Positions 1 through 6,616 of a DNA stretch of 64,000 nt are shown here, one piece after another (the stretch's first letter is position 1; the number at the start of each line of letters is the position of its first letter). Source of the DNA: Rubrobacter tropicus (GTDB lineage Bacteria > Actinomycetota > Rubrobacteria > Rubrobacterales > Rubrobacteraceae); NCBI RefSeq assembly GCF_011492945.1, contig NZ_CP045119.1, positions 682,001 to 746,000 of the forward strand, given 5' to 3'. Under the pieces are notes generated by a model. It was not told where the DNA came from. It searched no databases and was given only the letters and a program-made list of their open reading frames with translations. A program made the translations under genes and the position numbers.

Positions 1-7
1 TAAGATA

Positions 8-35
8 TTGGAGACTTTTGAGTTTCGGTTATGTA
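8..35 (+). promoter_or_regulatory. possible promoter of Met-rich protein
   Basis: TTGGAG (8-13) and TATGTA (30-35) are separated by 16 bases and precede the gene starting at 114. This is a plausible but weak sigma-70 match. Confidence 0.3.
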
Positions 36-113
36 CACTGTGGGTAACTTCTCATGTGGAGAAGGAAATGCAGGCCGCTTGAGAGACGGAAACAACAGAA
101 AAAGGAGGACTGG

Positions 114-398
114 ATGAAGAGGGCAATACTCTTGGCCACTGTCGCACTTTTGGCCATGCTAGTCCTGGTGCCGATGGCGATGGCTCAGGACACCACCATG
201 ATGATGGGTGGCACGACGATGATGATGGAGCAGACGGGCGGCCAGATGATGGGCGGCACGACGATGATGGAGATGACCAGCGGTCAGATGGCTCAGGACG
301 ATCTGCCGACCAGCGGTGGCCCGGCCATACTCTTGCCGGCGGCCGCTCTGCTCGTGGGTTCGGGCATCTTGACCTACGCGATCCTGCGTCGCAGGTAG
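114..398 (+). CDS. secreted Met-rich protein with LPTSG-type C-terminal sorting signal
   Basis: This is a 94-residue protein of unknown function. The ATG at 114 is chosen because AAAGGAGGA sits 6-10 bases upstream. A signal peptide (about residues 1-25, ending AMAQ) is followed by about 35 residues built from repeats of TTMMM, GGQMM and TTMMEM, so Met makes up close to a third of the mature part. The tail has LPTSGG, a hydrophobic segment and RRR, the layout of a sortase signal with Ser where LPxTG has Thr. Clustered Met thioethers can bind Cu(I)/Ag(I) in known Met-rich proteins; metal binding here is only inference. Two sortase genes lie at 48.8 and 50.7 kb. It is a single gene followed by a strong terminator. 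Confidence 0.75.
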   Translation: MKRAILLATVALLAMLVLVPMAMAQDTTMMMGGTTMMMEQTGGQMMGGTTMMEMTSGQMAQDDLPTSGGPAILLPAAALLVGSGILTYAILRRR

Positions 399-415
399 CA
401 GATAACGTAACAAGC

Positions 416-446
416 GGGGGACGGACCACCAACAGGTCCGTCCCCC
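416..446 (+). terminator. perfect 12-bp hairpin after Met-rich gene
   Basis: GGGGGACGGACC (416-427) pairs perfectly with GGTCCGTCCCCC (435-446) over a 7-base loop, followed by ATTT. It is probably an intrinsic terminator acting with the next hairpin. Confidence 0.75.
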
Positions 447-452
447 ATTTGG

Positions 453-486
453 CCGGGGAAGAGCCTGCACCTCCCCGGTCTTTTTT
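453..486 (+). terminator. rho-independent terminator
   Basis: CCGGGGA (453-459) pairs with TCCCCGG (472-478) and is followed by a six-T run. It is the second of two tandem hairpins after the Met-rich gene. Confidence 0.7.
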
Positions 487-560
487 GTAGCATTTCAGCT
501 AGTCGGCACGCTTCGGCTTTACGGCCTCCGCTTTCGGCATCTCAGCCGCTTAGATCTTCC
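484..560. repeat. AGCNNTC-type heptamer array
   Basis: Degenerate copies of the intergenic heptamer family lie here, with the phrases cggcctccgctttcggcat and tcagccgctt that recur across the window. From 561 to 923 I see no gene, tRNA or convincing RNA, only a TATAAT hexamer at 787-792 without a well-placed -35 box. Confidence 0.6.
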
Positions 561-923
561 CGCACTCGGGTAACGTGTCGCCCCTTGTCTTGAACGCTTG
601 TAAGAGTAATTGTCTGATGCCCATAGACCGGGAGTTCGAACCGGGTCGGTCGCAGTAACCTCTCCTGACAGGTTGCCCGGACGTTACTCGTTTACATGCC
701 GGCAGCCCTTATCGTTGGGCCGACGCGGAGGTCCGCGGCGCGGCTCGTCGGCCACGCAAGCCCCGGTTAACAAAACTTAACGTTACTATAATCCGGGATC
801 GGGCCGATCCTGCGAGGGGTGGGCCGGAGGTTACGGCACGTTCCCGGTCATTTTCCCTGGTCCCGGCCTGGCGCTCTGGGTAGACCACTGTCGCCACCGA
901 GTCCGACGGCGGGCGCTTCTAAA

Positions 924-958
924 GCGGGTTGCGGTGGTATTGAACCACCGCAACCCGC
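924..958. terminator. 15-bp perfect inverted repeat
   Basis: GCGGGTTGCGGTGGT (924-938) and ACCACCGCAACCCGC (944-958) form a perfect stem with a 5-base loop. The type matches the hairpins at gene ends elsewhere in the window; it has no T-run and could act on either strand. Confidence 0.6.
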
Positions 959-993
959 GCTATCGGCTATCGGCTATCGGCTATCGGCTATCG
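959..993. repeat. (GCTATCG)x5 tandem heptamer repeat
   Basis: Five exact head-to-tail copies of GCTATCG directly follow the hairpin at 924-958 and grade into degenerate heptamers up to about 1058. This is the most regular example of the 7-base periodicity in the intergenic arrays and a candidate variable-number locus. Confidence 0.9.
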
Positions 994-1058
994 GCTATCG
1001 GCCGTCAGCCATCGGCCAAAGAAAAGGCAGCCGAAAGCTGATCGCTGAAAGCTGACGG
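994..1058. repeat. AGCNNTC-type heptamer array
   Basis: Degenerate heptamers change orientation here, from gccgtcagccatcgg to gctgatcgctgaaagctg. The array ends just before the hairpin at the GH5-like gene stop. Confidence 0.7.
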
Positions 1059-1059
1059 C

Positions 1060-1090
1060 GATTGCAGGGAGGTCCAACCTCCCTGCAATC
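1060..1090 (-). terminator. 14-bp hairpin at the end of the GH5-like gene
   Basis: GATTGCAGGGAGGT (1060-1073) pairs perfectly with ACCTCCCTGCAATC (1077-1090) around a 3-base loop. It starts 4 bases past the minus-strand stop codon and is probably its terminator, although it has no T-run. Confidence 0.7.
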
Positions 1091-1094
1091 TGCT

Positions 1095-2429
1095 CTAGTA
1101 ACCCTTCGCGGCGTAGTGGGCGTTCTCGTCCTCGTAGGAGCGCACGTAGTTGCCGCCGCCGGTGCCGGACCCCGAGTAGTAGTCGAAGTACTGGTGGGCC
1201 GTGTAGCGGACGTTGGGTATGCTGGTGGGGATCCAGGGTCCGTTGGGGTGGTGGTCCACGCACTCGTCCACGCTGGCCCTGTAGGTGGTGACGGCGATCG
1301 TGGTCCTGTCTCCGCGCCCGCGGATATCGGAGACGACGGAGCGGGTGATCGCCTCCCACGTCTGGCCCTGGGTCTTTCCGCGGGCCGGGACGATGCCCTT
1401 CTTGCCGTTGGGCTCGTTCATCAGGTCGTACACGATGACCGTCGGGTCCGAGCCGAACTGGGCGGAGAGCCTTTTCCACAGGTCCCTGAAGTGGCCCACC
1501 GTGCAGCGGGGGGAGTTGAGGGCCTGTTTGCCGGTGCCGTCGTGGCCGCCGATGGCCGCCGTCCAGTAGCCGCCGTAGTTGTGGCAGTCGAGCACGACCT
1601 TGAGGCCCGCCGCCCCGGCGTTGCGGACCGAGCGCTTCAGCCGCGCGAGCTCGGCCGTCTTCAGGCCGCCCCCGAGCACCGGCTGCAGGCGCTCCCACCG
1701 GAACCCGATCCTGACGATCCCCACCCCCTCGGAGCGCAGGTATCCGAAGGAGTTCATCCCGCCGTTGACCGCCGGGTCCGAGGGGGTGGGGTTGACGGTC
1801 GGGTACCAGTAATCTTCGCCGTAGACGCCTGGTGCCCTGTTGGAGTGGGTGCCCTCTTCCCACCGCTGCCCGCCCGAGAAGTTGACGCCGCGCCACGCCC
1901 CTGGCACGTCCAGGTGCCGCTTCACGAGCGCGGCCTGGTAGCCGGGTTTTGCGACGGCTATGGGGTTGGGGCCGCCCGCCCCCTCGCCCACGCTCATCCA
2001 CAGGGAGGCGAAGTAGCCGCCGTCGTGGGTATCGTTGTAGCGCTCCGAGCACTCCTGCGCGGTCACCCACAGGCCCTTCGCGTCGGCGTGGGAGTACCAC
2101 GCCTCGCCCAGTCGGGCCCACCGCTCCTCGTCGGGGGCGAACTCTTCGCGGCTCCTAGTCGTGTTCTGCGGGAAGCCGACCTCGCCTATGTAGCCCCGGG
2201 CACCCCGTAGCCAGGAGGTGAAGATCTTGAGCTCGTCGAGGGCCAGGTGGGTGACCGCATCCTGATACCCACCATGCTCCGGGTCTCCCGTGTGCGCCCG
2301 CGAGGGACCGCCGCCAACGACGCCCAGGGCGGTCGTCCCCGCCCCCGCAAGCGCCAGCCGCCTGATAAATCCCCTGCGGCTCAGGGTTCCGACGGCAGGC
2401 ACCCTCGAAGAATCGCCAACGGACCGCAC
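1095..2429 (-). CDS. Tat-exported GH5-like glycoside hydrolase with circularly permuted motif order
   Basis: Secreted cellulase-type glycoside hydrolase, 444 residues, GTG start with GGGGGG upstream. A Tat-type signal (SRRGFIRRLALAGAG, residues 17-31) gives export. Residues about 65-135 look like the C-terminal end of clan A (GH5) barrels: GYIGEVGFP (E83, expected nucleophile) and then GLWVTAQ. The usual GH5 beginning, WRGVNFSGG and RWERLQP, appears only at about 179-250. It is followed by NEP (E339, expected acid/base) and HQY (412-414), and the protein ends shortly after with AKGY. The nucleophile strand therefore comes first and the acid/base strand last. All expected catalytic motifs are present in rotated order. 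Family membership is recognised by motif, the permutation is inferred from motif order, and the substrate is unknown. Confidence 0.8.
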   Translation of the reverse strand: MRSVGDSSRVPAVGTLSRRGFIRRLALAGAGTTALGVVGGGPSRAHTGDPEHGGYQDAVTHLALDELKIFTSWLRGARGYIGEVGFPQNTTRSREEFAPDEERWARLGEAWYSHADAKGLWVTAQECSERYNDTHDGGYFASLWMSVGEGAGGPNPIAVAKPGYQAALVKRHLDVPGAWRGVNFSGGQRWEEGTHSNRAPGVYGEDYWYPTVNPTPSDPAVNGGMNSFGYLRSEGVGIVRIGFRWERLQPVLGGGLKTAELARLKRSVRNAGAAGLKVVLDCHNYGGYWTAAIGGHDGTGKQALNSPRCTVGHFRDLWKRLSAQFGSDPTVIVYDLMNEPNGKKGIVPARGKTQGQTWEAITRSVVSDIRGRGDRTTIAVTTYRASVDECVDHHPNGPWIPTSIPNVRYTAHQYFDYYSGSGTGGGNYVRSYEDENAHYAAKGY

Positions 2430-2462
2430 CTATTCCCCCCTCTTCTGTTCGGTGGCCCGGCC

Positions 2463-2480
2463 GCCTATCCGCGGATAGGC
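2463..2480. promoter_or_regulatory. 18-bp perfect palindrome upstream of the GH5-like gene
   Basis: GCCTATCCGCGGATAGGC is a perfect palindrome 34 bases upstream of the GTG start at 2429. It could be an operator for a dimeric regulator; the function is inferred. Confidence 0.4.
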
Positions 2481-2534
2481 CCGTGGCTTTGCCTGCCCGC
2501 CTCACGACGGGGTCGCCCTTGCGCAGCAGGAGGC

Positions 2535-2544
2535 AAATGTATAC
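2535..2544. promoter_or_regulatory. ATGTATACAT palindrome
   Basis: A 10-bp perfect palindrome containing a TATACA element lies between the GH5-like gene and the candidate RNA at 2551. No well-spaced -35 box is visible. Confidence 0.25.
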
Positions 2545-2550
2545 ATGTGA

Positions 2551-2683
2551 ACAAGGGGTGTCAAGACGGCGAGGTTTGTCCGAGATGGACGAAGCGCCAG
2601 GTCAGCGAAGCGGCCCGTGGGACCGAGAAGGTCTGGCGAAAGCACCCGTTGCAGTAGGGAGCCCCCGGCGGTCCACCGGGGGC
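2551..2683 (+). ncRNA. candidate structured RNA upstream of tRNA-Lys
   Basis: This non-coding stretch has nested complementary segments. GGGTG (2554-2558) pairs with CACCC (2641-2645) and encloses a GTCC/GGAC hairpin (2576-2588) and a CGCCAG/CTGGCG helix (2593-2598 with 2631-2636). It ends in a perfect 10-bp hairpin (2657-2666 with 2674-2683). GAGA-type loops occur twice. It resembles a three-way junction plus terminator. I could not match it to a known riboswitch or RNase P, SRP or tmRNA core. The promoter and exact ends are unknown. Confidence 0.4.
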
Positions 2684-2729
2684 TCTTCCCGCTGCCGTGT
2701 CCTGCCCGCAAGACGGGGCATTCTTGGAG

Positions 2730-2802
2730 TGAGCCGCCCAGGACTCGAACCTGGAACCTAAAGATTAAGAGTCTTTTGCTCTGCCAATTGAGCTAGCGGC
2801 CC
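2730..2802 (-). tRNA. tRNA-Lys (anticodon CTT)
   Basis: The minus strand folds as a 73-nt cloverleaf. The acceptor is GGGCCGC with GCGGCTC (one G-U pair), the D arm contains AGCTCAATTGGCAGAGC, the anticodon loop is CTCTTAA, and the T arm is CCAGG-TTCGAGT-CCTGG with discriminator A. The anticodon CTT reads AAG. CCA is not encoded directly after the discriminator. Confidence 0.95.
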
Positions 2803-2870
2803 GTGCGCGGGGATTATAGCATCGCCGATCGGGATGGCCAGGGTCGAAGGTTAAGTTTTGTTGTCGAGGC

Positions 2871-2900
2871 TTGCGCGGACCCTGGCCGTGTGTTTATAAT
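2871..2900 (+). promoter_or_regulatory. promoter of candidate small RNA
   Basis: TTGCGC (2871-2876) and TATAAT (2895-2900) are 18 bases apart, predicting a start near 2907. The -10 is consensus and the -35 is partial. Confidence 0.55.
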
Positions 2901-2906
2901 CTTTGT

Positions 2907-2984
2907 ATCATCCTAGCGGTTCTTCTACGGGCCGCTAAGGGCCGGAAAAGGGGCTTCCCTTCTGTGAACGCCGGCCCTTTTTTT
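2907..2984 (+). ncRNA. candidate short RNA with two hairpins and a terminator
   Basis: Downstream of a consensus -10 box, TAGCGG (2914-2919) pairs with CCGCTA (2932-2937). Then AAGGGCCGG (2937-2945) pairs with CCGGCCCTT (2971-2979), directly followed by a seven-T run (2978-2984). No start codon with a ribosome site lies in it, and the next gene is on the other strand. The transcript would be about 78 nt. It is best read as an orphan small RNA; a terminated leader of a lost gene is the alternative. Confidence 0.5.
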
Positions 2985-2985
2985 A

Positions 2986-3170
2986 TGAGCTGGTCAGCAG
3001 TTCAGCCTGTCAGCATTTCAGCCGGTCAGCACGCCGCCTTCGGCGGCTCTCAGCGCTTCAGCCGGACCAGAAATCCTCTGCTCGCCCGGGTGGTGCCAGA
3101 GCAACCTCTGAAATGCTGAGATGCCGAAAGCGGAGGCCGCAAGGCCGGAGCGTGCTGACAGGCTGAAACG
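2986..3170. repeat. heptamer array with inverted halves
   Basis: Copies such as ggtcagcagttcagcctgtcagcatttcagc run in one orientation, and the array closes with inverted copies (ctgaaatgctgag, ctgacaggctgaaacgctg). It fills the gap between the small RNA and the end of the HD-like gene. Confidence 0.7.
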
Positions 3171-3174
3171 CTGT

Positions 3175-4506
3175 TTATCCGACTTCCCTTGCGATGGTGA
3201 AGAGCTCTTCGGCGTGGCGTTTCACCGAGGTCGCGAGGTTTTCGGTCGCGGTGGCTATGGTTACGCGGCGGAGGGGGGCGTGGAAGCGGGTAAGGTCGTC
3301 CCCGGACATGCCGGAGAGGCTTCGCCAGCCGACGGGGTTGCGTTCGCCGGGGAGGGGGAGGTGGCGGATCAGGCGCAGGTCGACGGAGAAGTCCTGGCGC
3401 CTGGGGAGGTCTATGAGGATGTCGAAGGGGCCGGCGACGCCCTTGCGGTAGCGGGTGAGGTAGCGGGACCAGGCCTCCTCGACCCGGCGTCGCCAGGAGG
3501 CGTCGTCGCGGAGGCGTATCAGGGGGTCGTAGCCCGGATGGCGCTCGTCGAACTGCAGGGCGAGGTGGTAGGGCTTTCGCTCGGCGAGGCGGTTCATCAG
3601 GACCGACGTGGAGCTCTCGGCCTCGGCCGAGTCCTCCAGCAGCACGAAGGCGCCCGCGTCGTCCTGTTCGGAGAGCTTGTCGAAGGTAACTATCTCGTCC
3701 TGAACGGCGTCCTGGACGGCGCGTTGGAACATCACCGTCGGGATGCGGAGGGCATGGTGGCCGTAGACGTTGTGGTGGATCAGGTACCTGGAAAAGACGA
3801 GGGACTGCAGGCATCCCGCGCTCTCCTCATCCAGGGAGAGGACGGCCCGGTTCTCCTGGCCGACGATCCTCAGGTTCTCGATCAGGGGCATCGCCTCGAC
3901 GAGGCCGAAGGGCACCCTCGCCCCCCGCCCGTCGCGCACGAGCCGGTCCAGGCCGTCCACGTCGAGCGAGCCGAAGAGGATGTCGCGCAGGAGGTGCTCT
4001 GTCGGGGTGAGGCCGCGCGGAGGAGTATCTCCACGGGATACGAGCCGGAAGACGTTGTGGGGCTCGAGGTCCCAGTCGTTGCGCAGGACCTTGGCGACCT
4101 CGGTATGCTCGATCCAACGCCGGCTCAACTCTTTGAAAGTGGGCGCTCCCGGCAGGGCTATCCCCTCCACGGCGCCCGAGTAAGGGTAGCGGCCGGCGTT
4201 GAGGAGGAGGGCGGCGGCCAACGCGCCCTGCACGTCGCGATCTTCGAGGTAGGCGCCGGTGTCCACGATCCTCTTGAGGGTGAGCCGCGCGAGGTGATAG
4301 GTGCCGACGGCGTGGTCCAGGCGCGTGTGGCGGGCCCTGGGGAAGGCGGCGAAGGTCAGGCCGAGCTGGCTCAGGCCTTTGAGGCGTTGCATCGCGTCGG
4401 TCTCGAGCAGGGCCCTCACCGACCTGTCCGTGGGGACGTCGCCCCAGATCACATCCCGGATTCTTCTTCCGGAGCCCCCGAAGAACTCCCCGACCGTTCC
4501 GCTCAA
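3175..4506 (-). CDS. HD-superfamily protein with the HD doublet lost
   Basis: It resembles SAMHD1/dGTPase-like phosphohydrolases (YwfO type), which hydrolyse nucleotides at an H...HD...D metal site. The first His region is present (ARHTRLDHAVGTYHLA), as is the late LRDILFGSLDVDGLDRL segment. Where the family has LLHDIGHGPFSH, this protein reads LLLNAGRYPYSG, so the HD doublet and following GH are gone. Catalysis is therefore unlikely, and a binding or regulatory role is inferred. Length (443-456 residues) is normal for the family. The start is uncertain: TTG at 4506 after a G-rich stretch, or TTG at 4545. Confidence 0.7.
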   Translation of the reverse strand: MSGTVGEFFGGSGRRIRDVIWGDVPTDRSVRALLETDAMQRLKGLSQLGLTFAAFPRARHTRLDHAVGTYHLARLTLKRIVDTGAYLEDRDVQGALAAALLLNAGRYPYSGAVEGIALPGAPTFKELSRRWIEHTEVAKVLRNDWDLEPHNVFRLVSRGDTPPRGLTPTEHLLRDILFGSLDVDGLDRLVRDGRGARVPFGLVEAMPLIENLRIVGQENRAVLSLDEESAGCLQSLVFSRYLIHHNVYGHHALRIPTVMFQRAVQDAVQDEIVTFDKLSEQDDAGAFVLLEDSAEAESSTSVLMNRLAERKPYHLALQFDERHPGYDPLIRLRDDASWRRRVEEAWSRYLTRYRKGVAGPFDILIDLPRRQDFSVDLRLIRHLPLPGERNPVGWRSLSGMSGDDLTRFHAPLRRVTIATATENLATSVKRHAEELFTIAREVG

Positions 4507-4625
4507 AGACGCCCCCGGTTGACTCGCCCAGCACATTCTAACCAAAATGGCCCCGCGCGCCCGACGGGTGTAACATTCTGTTTTTCGAGAAGGGGGCAGC
4601 CATACACGCCGAAGAGGTCCAGGTT

Positions 4626-5129
4626 TTGAGCGGGGAGTCGATCCTCCTCAGGCCGCCGCGCGAGTCGGACGTGGAGGCGGCCTACTCCTGGGACCGCGAC
4701 CCCGAGCTCGCCGCCTGGAACGGACGCTCCCCGATACGGGTCTCCCTCTCCGCCGCCCGTCGCGACTACCTGGCCCGCTGGGAGGACCGCTCCGTCAAGA
4801 CGTTCATCATCGAAGCCGAAGGTGGTCCCATAGGCATGGCGACCCTCTACGACTTCCGCAGGGGGGGCTGCGAGCTCGGCATCAAGATCGGGCCCGACGC
4901 CCTCCGCGGCAGGGGATACGCCACCGAGGCCGTCGAGCTCCTGGTCGAGTACGTCTTCGACACCTTGGGCCTCGAAAACATCCGCGGCTCGACGCTCTCC
5001 CACAACCACCGCATGCAGCGCGTCTTCGAGAAGAACGGCTTCACGCAGGTCGGCGACGGCAGCCTCCTCAGCCGCTACGACAACCGCCGCTACACAGAGC
5101 TCTTCTACGAACGCCGGCGCGAATCCTGA
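4626..5129 (+). CDS. GNAT family N-acetyltransferase (RimJ/RimL type)
   Basis: Transfers an acetyl group from acetyl-CoA to an amine or protein N-terminus; the substrate is unknown. The 167 residues begin with LRPPRESDVEAAYSW, typical of RimJ/RimL-like GNATs. The acetyl-CoA loop is RGRGYATEAVELL and the C-terminal part contains GSTLSHNHRMQRVFEKNGF, where N and the NGF turn are family hallmarks. The TTG start at 4626 has GAGG upstream. Its last 25 bases overlap the end of a convergent degenerate gene. Confidence 0.85.
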   Translation: MSGESILLRPPRESDVEAAYSWDRDPELAAWNGRSPIRVSLSAARRDYLARWEDRSVKTFIIEAEGGPIGMATLYDFRRGGCELGIKIGPDALRGRGYATEAVELLVEYVFDTLGLENIRGSTLSHNHRMQRVFEKNGFTQVGDGSLLSRYDNRRYTELFYERRRES

Positions 5130-5520
5130 ACGCCCCGCGGTCCTGAAGGGTTGATGCCGAGCAGACGCGCTACCGACGCACCCATCGTCGAAGAGAGAAA
5201 GCTGACGGTGAAACCGATTTCCCCTCCTTCCTCCACGACGGTGGACAGCAAGAGCAAGACTATTTTCGCGAGCATGAAGACGAGAGGGCCAACGACGGAG
5301 GCCAGCAACAGCAGCGCGGCGATGCGCTGCCGCTTCGCGGGGACCTCGTCAGCAGCATTACCGGGATCAGGCCGGGCACGCCACCGGCCGCGGAGCGCAA
5401 CAGGTCGGAGGCGAGCCCGAAACCAGCCAGGGCGAAGAGCGCTAGGGCCGAGACGGCGAGCAACGCGCCGAACGCGGCCAGTGAGAACAGCGCCTTCTCC
5501 ACCTTGCTGTGACCTTCCAC
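5105..5520 (-). pseudogene. small membrane protein with a frameshift
   Basis: From a GTG at 5520 the minus strand encodes a membrane segment (about residues 9-36) up to GLIPVMLL near 5350. The continuation is in another frame, EVPAKRQRIAALLLLASV, with a second membrane segment, ending at 5105. One indel near 5340-5355 would join the halves into a protein of about 135 residues. It is either a real frameshift or a base-call error. The family is not recognised. Confidence 0.5.
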
Positions 5521-5618
5521 GCGGGCCCATCCTTGTTGTCCCGGGCCCTACGGGATCAGGATAGCCGATCCCCGATGCCAGGTGCATCTCCGTAGCGTCA
5601 CCAGCTACAATAAGACCG

Positions 5619-6542
5619 ATGAAGACGCAGCTGGAACTGAACGTCAGCAGCCGGGGCGCGATGAGCGGGGTGCTCACGATGGGCAGCCTCGACCCCGCGT
5701 TCGCTGCCGCCACGGGGGTGGACGGGGGGCCGGTGGCGCTCGACTTGAGCACGGTCGAGTTCGTGGAGCCTGCGGGTCTCTGCGGCCTGGCGGCGCTCTT
5801 GGAGTACCTGTGCGAGCGGTGCGAGGACGTCAGCCTCGCGCTTCCGAGGCGCGACGTGCCGGCTTACCTGGAGCGGATGGACTTCTTCAGGATTTTCGGA
5901 GATAGGATCACCACGAACGCGGACCTCGAATCCCTGGGGGAACGCCGTCGACACAACCCCGGAACGCTTCAGGAGCTCGTCAACTTCCACACCGAGGAGG
6001 AGATACCGGGCATCATTCACAGGATCTCCGAGATCCTGGAGAACCAGGGATACCGCCTGCGCGAACGCGTCGCGATCTGCTCCACCCTCTCCGAGGTCTG
6101 CGCGAACGCCGCCGAGCACGGCGTCTCCTCTTTCGGCGCCTACGCTGCCGTCCAGGCCTACCACCACATCGTCAGCGGCTCCCGCCGCCGCGGGGAGGAG
6201 GTCCTTATAGCCATCGCCGACGGGGGGGTGGGCGTGCGCGAGACCCTGTCTCGCAACCCGAAGTACGCCGAGGAGACCGCCACAGACAACGACGCCCTGC
6301 GCCACGCCCTCGAGATGGGCGTCTCCGGAACCGGTGAGATCGGACGCGGCGGAGGACTCGCCCTCGTAGCCGGCATCGCAGCCCGCTCCGGGGGCTCCCT
6401 CTCCCTCCGCTCCGGCAAGGGCCGTGTAACCGTCTACGAGAGCCGCAAGAACTCCCGCAACGTCCCCCAGTTCCCAGGCACCTTCGTCCGCGTCTCCCTG
6501 CCGAGAACAGCTGTCAGCAGTCAGCAAGAAACAAAAGGCTGA
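5619..6542 (+). CDS. STAS-like domain fused to GHKL ATPase (anti-sigma/histidine-kinase type)
   Basis: Regulatory protein of 307 residues. The first ~110 residues look STAS-like (VALDLSTVEFVEPAGLCGL). The second half is a GHKL ATPase with N-box EVCANAAEHG, G1 IADGGVGV and G2 GRGGGLALVAG. Such ATPases phosphorylate STAS partners or sequester sigma factors; no phosphoacceptor His domain is seen. TACAAT (5606-5611) lies 7 bases before the ATG, suggesting a nearly leaderless mRNA. The last residues (AVSSQQETKG) are encoded by the intergenic heptamer repeat. The next gene is a STAS-like protein, a likely partner. Confidence 0.8.
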   Translation: MKTQLELNVSSRGAMSGVLTMGSLDPAFAAATGVDGGPVALDLSTVEFVEPAGLCGLAALLEYLCERCEDVSLALPRRDVPAYLERMDFFRIFGDRITTNADLESLGERRRHNPGTLQELVNFHTEEEIPGIIHRISEILENQGYRLRERVAICSTLSEVCANAAEHGVSSFGAYAAVQAYHHIVSGSRRRGEEVLIAIADGGVGVRETLSRNPKYAEETATDNDALRHALEMGVSGTGEIGRGGGLALVAGIAARSGGSLSLRSGKGRVTVYESRKNSRNVPQFPGTFVRVSLPRTAVSSQQETKG

Positions 6543-6572
6543 GAGCTGAAAGCTGATGGCTGAAAGCCCCAA
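6510..6572. repeat. heptamer array overlapping a gene end
   Basis: cagctgtcagcagtcagc followed by inverted copies gctgagagctgaaagctgatggctgaaagc. The first part is translated as the C-terminus of the GHKL protein. Confidence 0.8.
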
Positions 6573-6579
6573 AACACCG

Positions 6580-6608
6580 TTGACTTCTCCCACCCCGGCC
6601 GGTACAAT
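6580..6608 (+). promoter_or_regulatory. sigma-70 promoter of the STAS-like/HTH gene
   Basis: TTGACT (6580-6585), a 17-base spacer and TACAAT (6603-6608) form a near-consensus promoter. The ATG at 6617 lies 8 bases beyond, so the mRNA would be leaderless or nearly so. Confidence 0.75.
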
Positions 6609-6616
6609 CCTCTCAT

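Noticed and set aside
600-700. tRNA-like GGGAGTTCGAACC near 630-645
   Set aside because: The T-stem does not pair (A-G and G-G oppositions) and no acceptor or anticodon arm can be formed.
787-792. TATAAT as a promoter for a gene near 800-1050
   Set aside because: No -35 at a suitable distance (TTAACA is 14 bases away) and no gene follows.
1062-2210. Long plus-strand reading frame opposite the GH5-like gene
   Set aside because: It is the high-GC shadow of the minus-strand gene: Val/Gly/Arg-rich, no domain, no ribosome site. The same applies to frames opposite the HD-like gene, metG, lpdA, lipA/NPD and YyaL.
3121-4629. 502-codon plus-strand frame across the HD-like gene
   Set aside because: Antisense shadow with no recognisable motif; the opposite strand carries clear family motifs.
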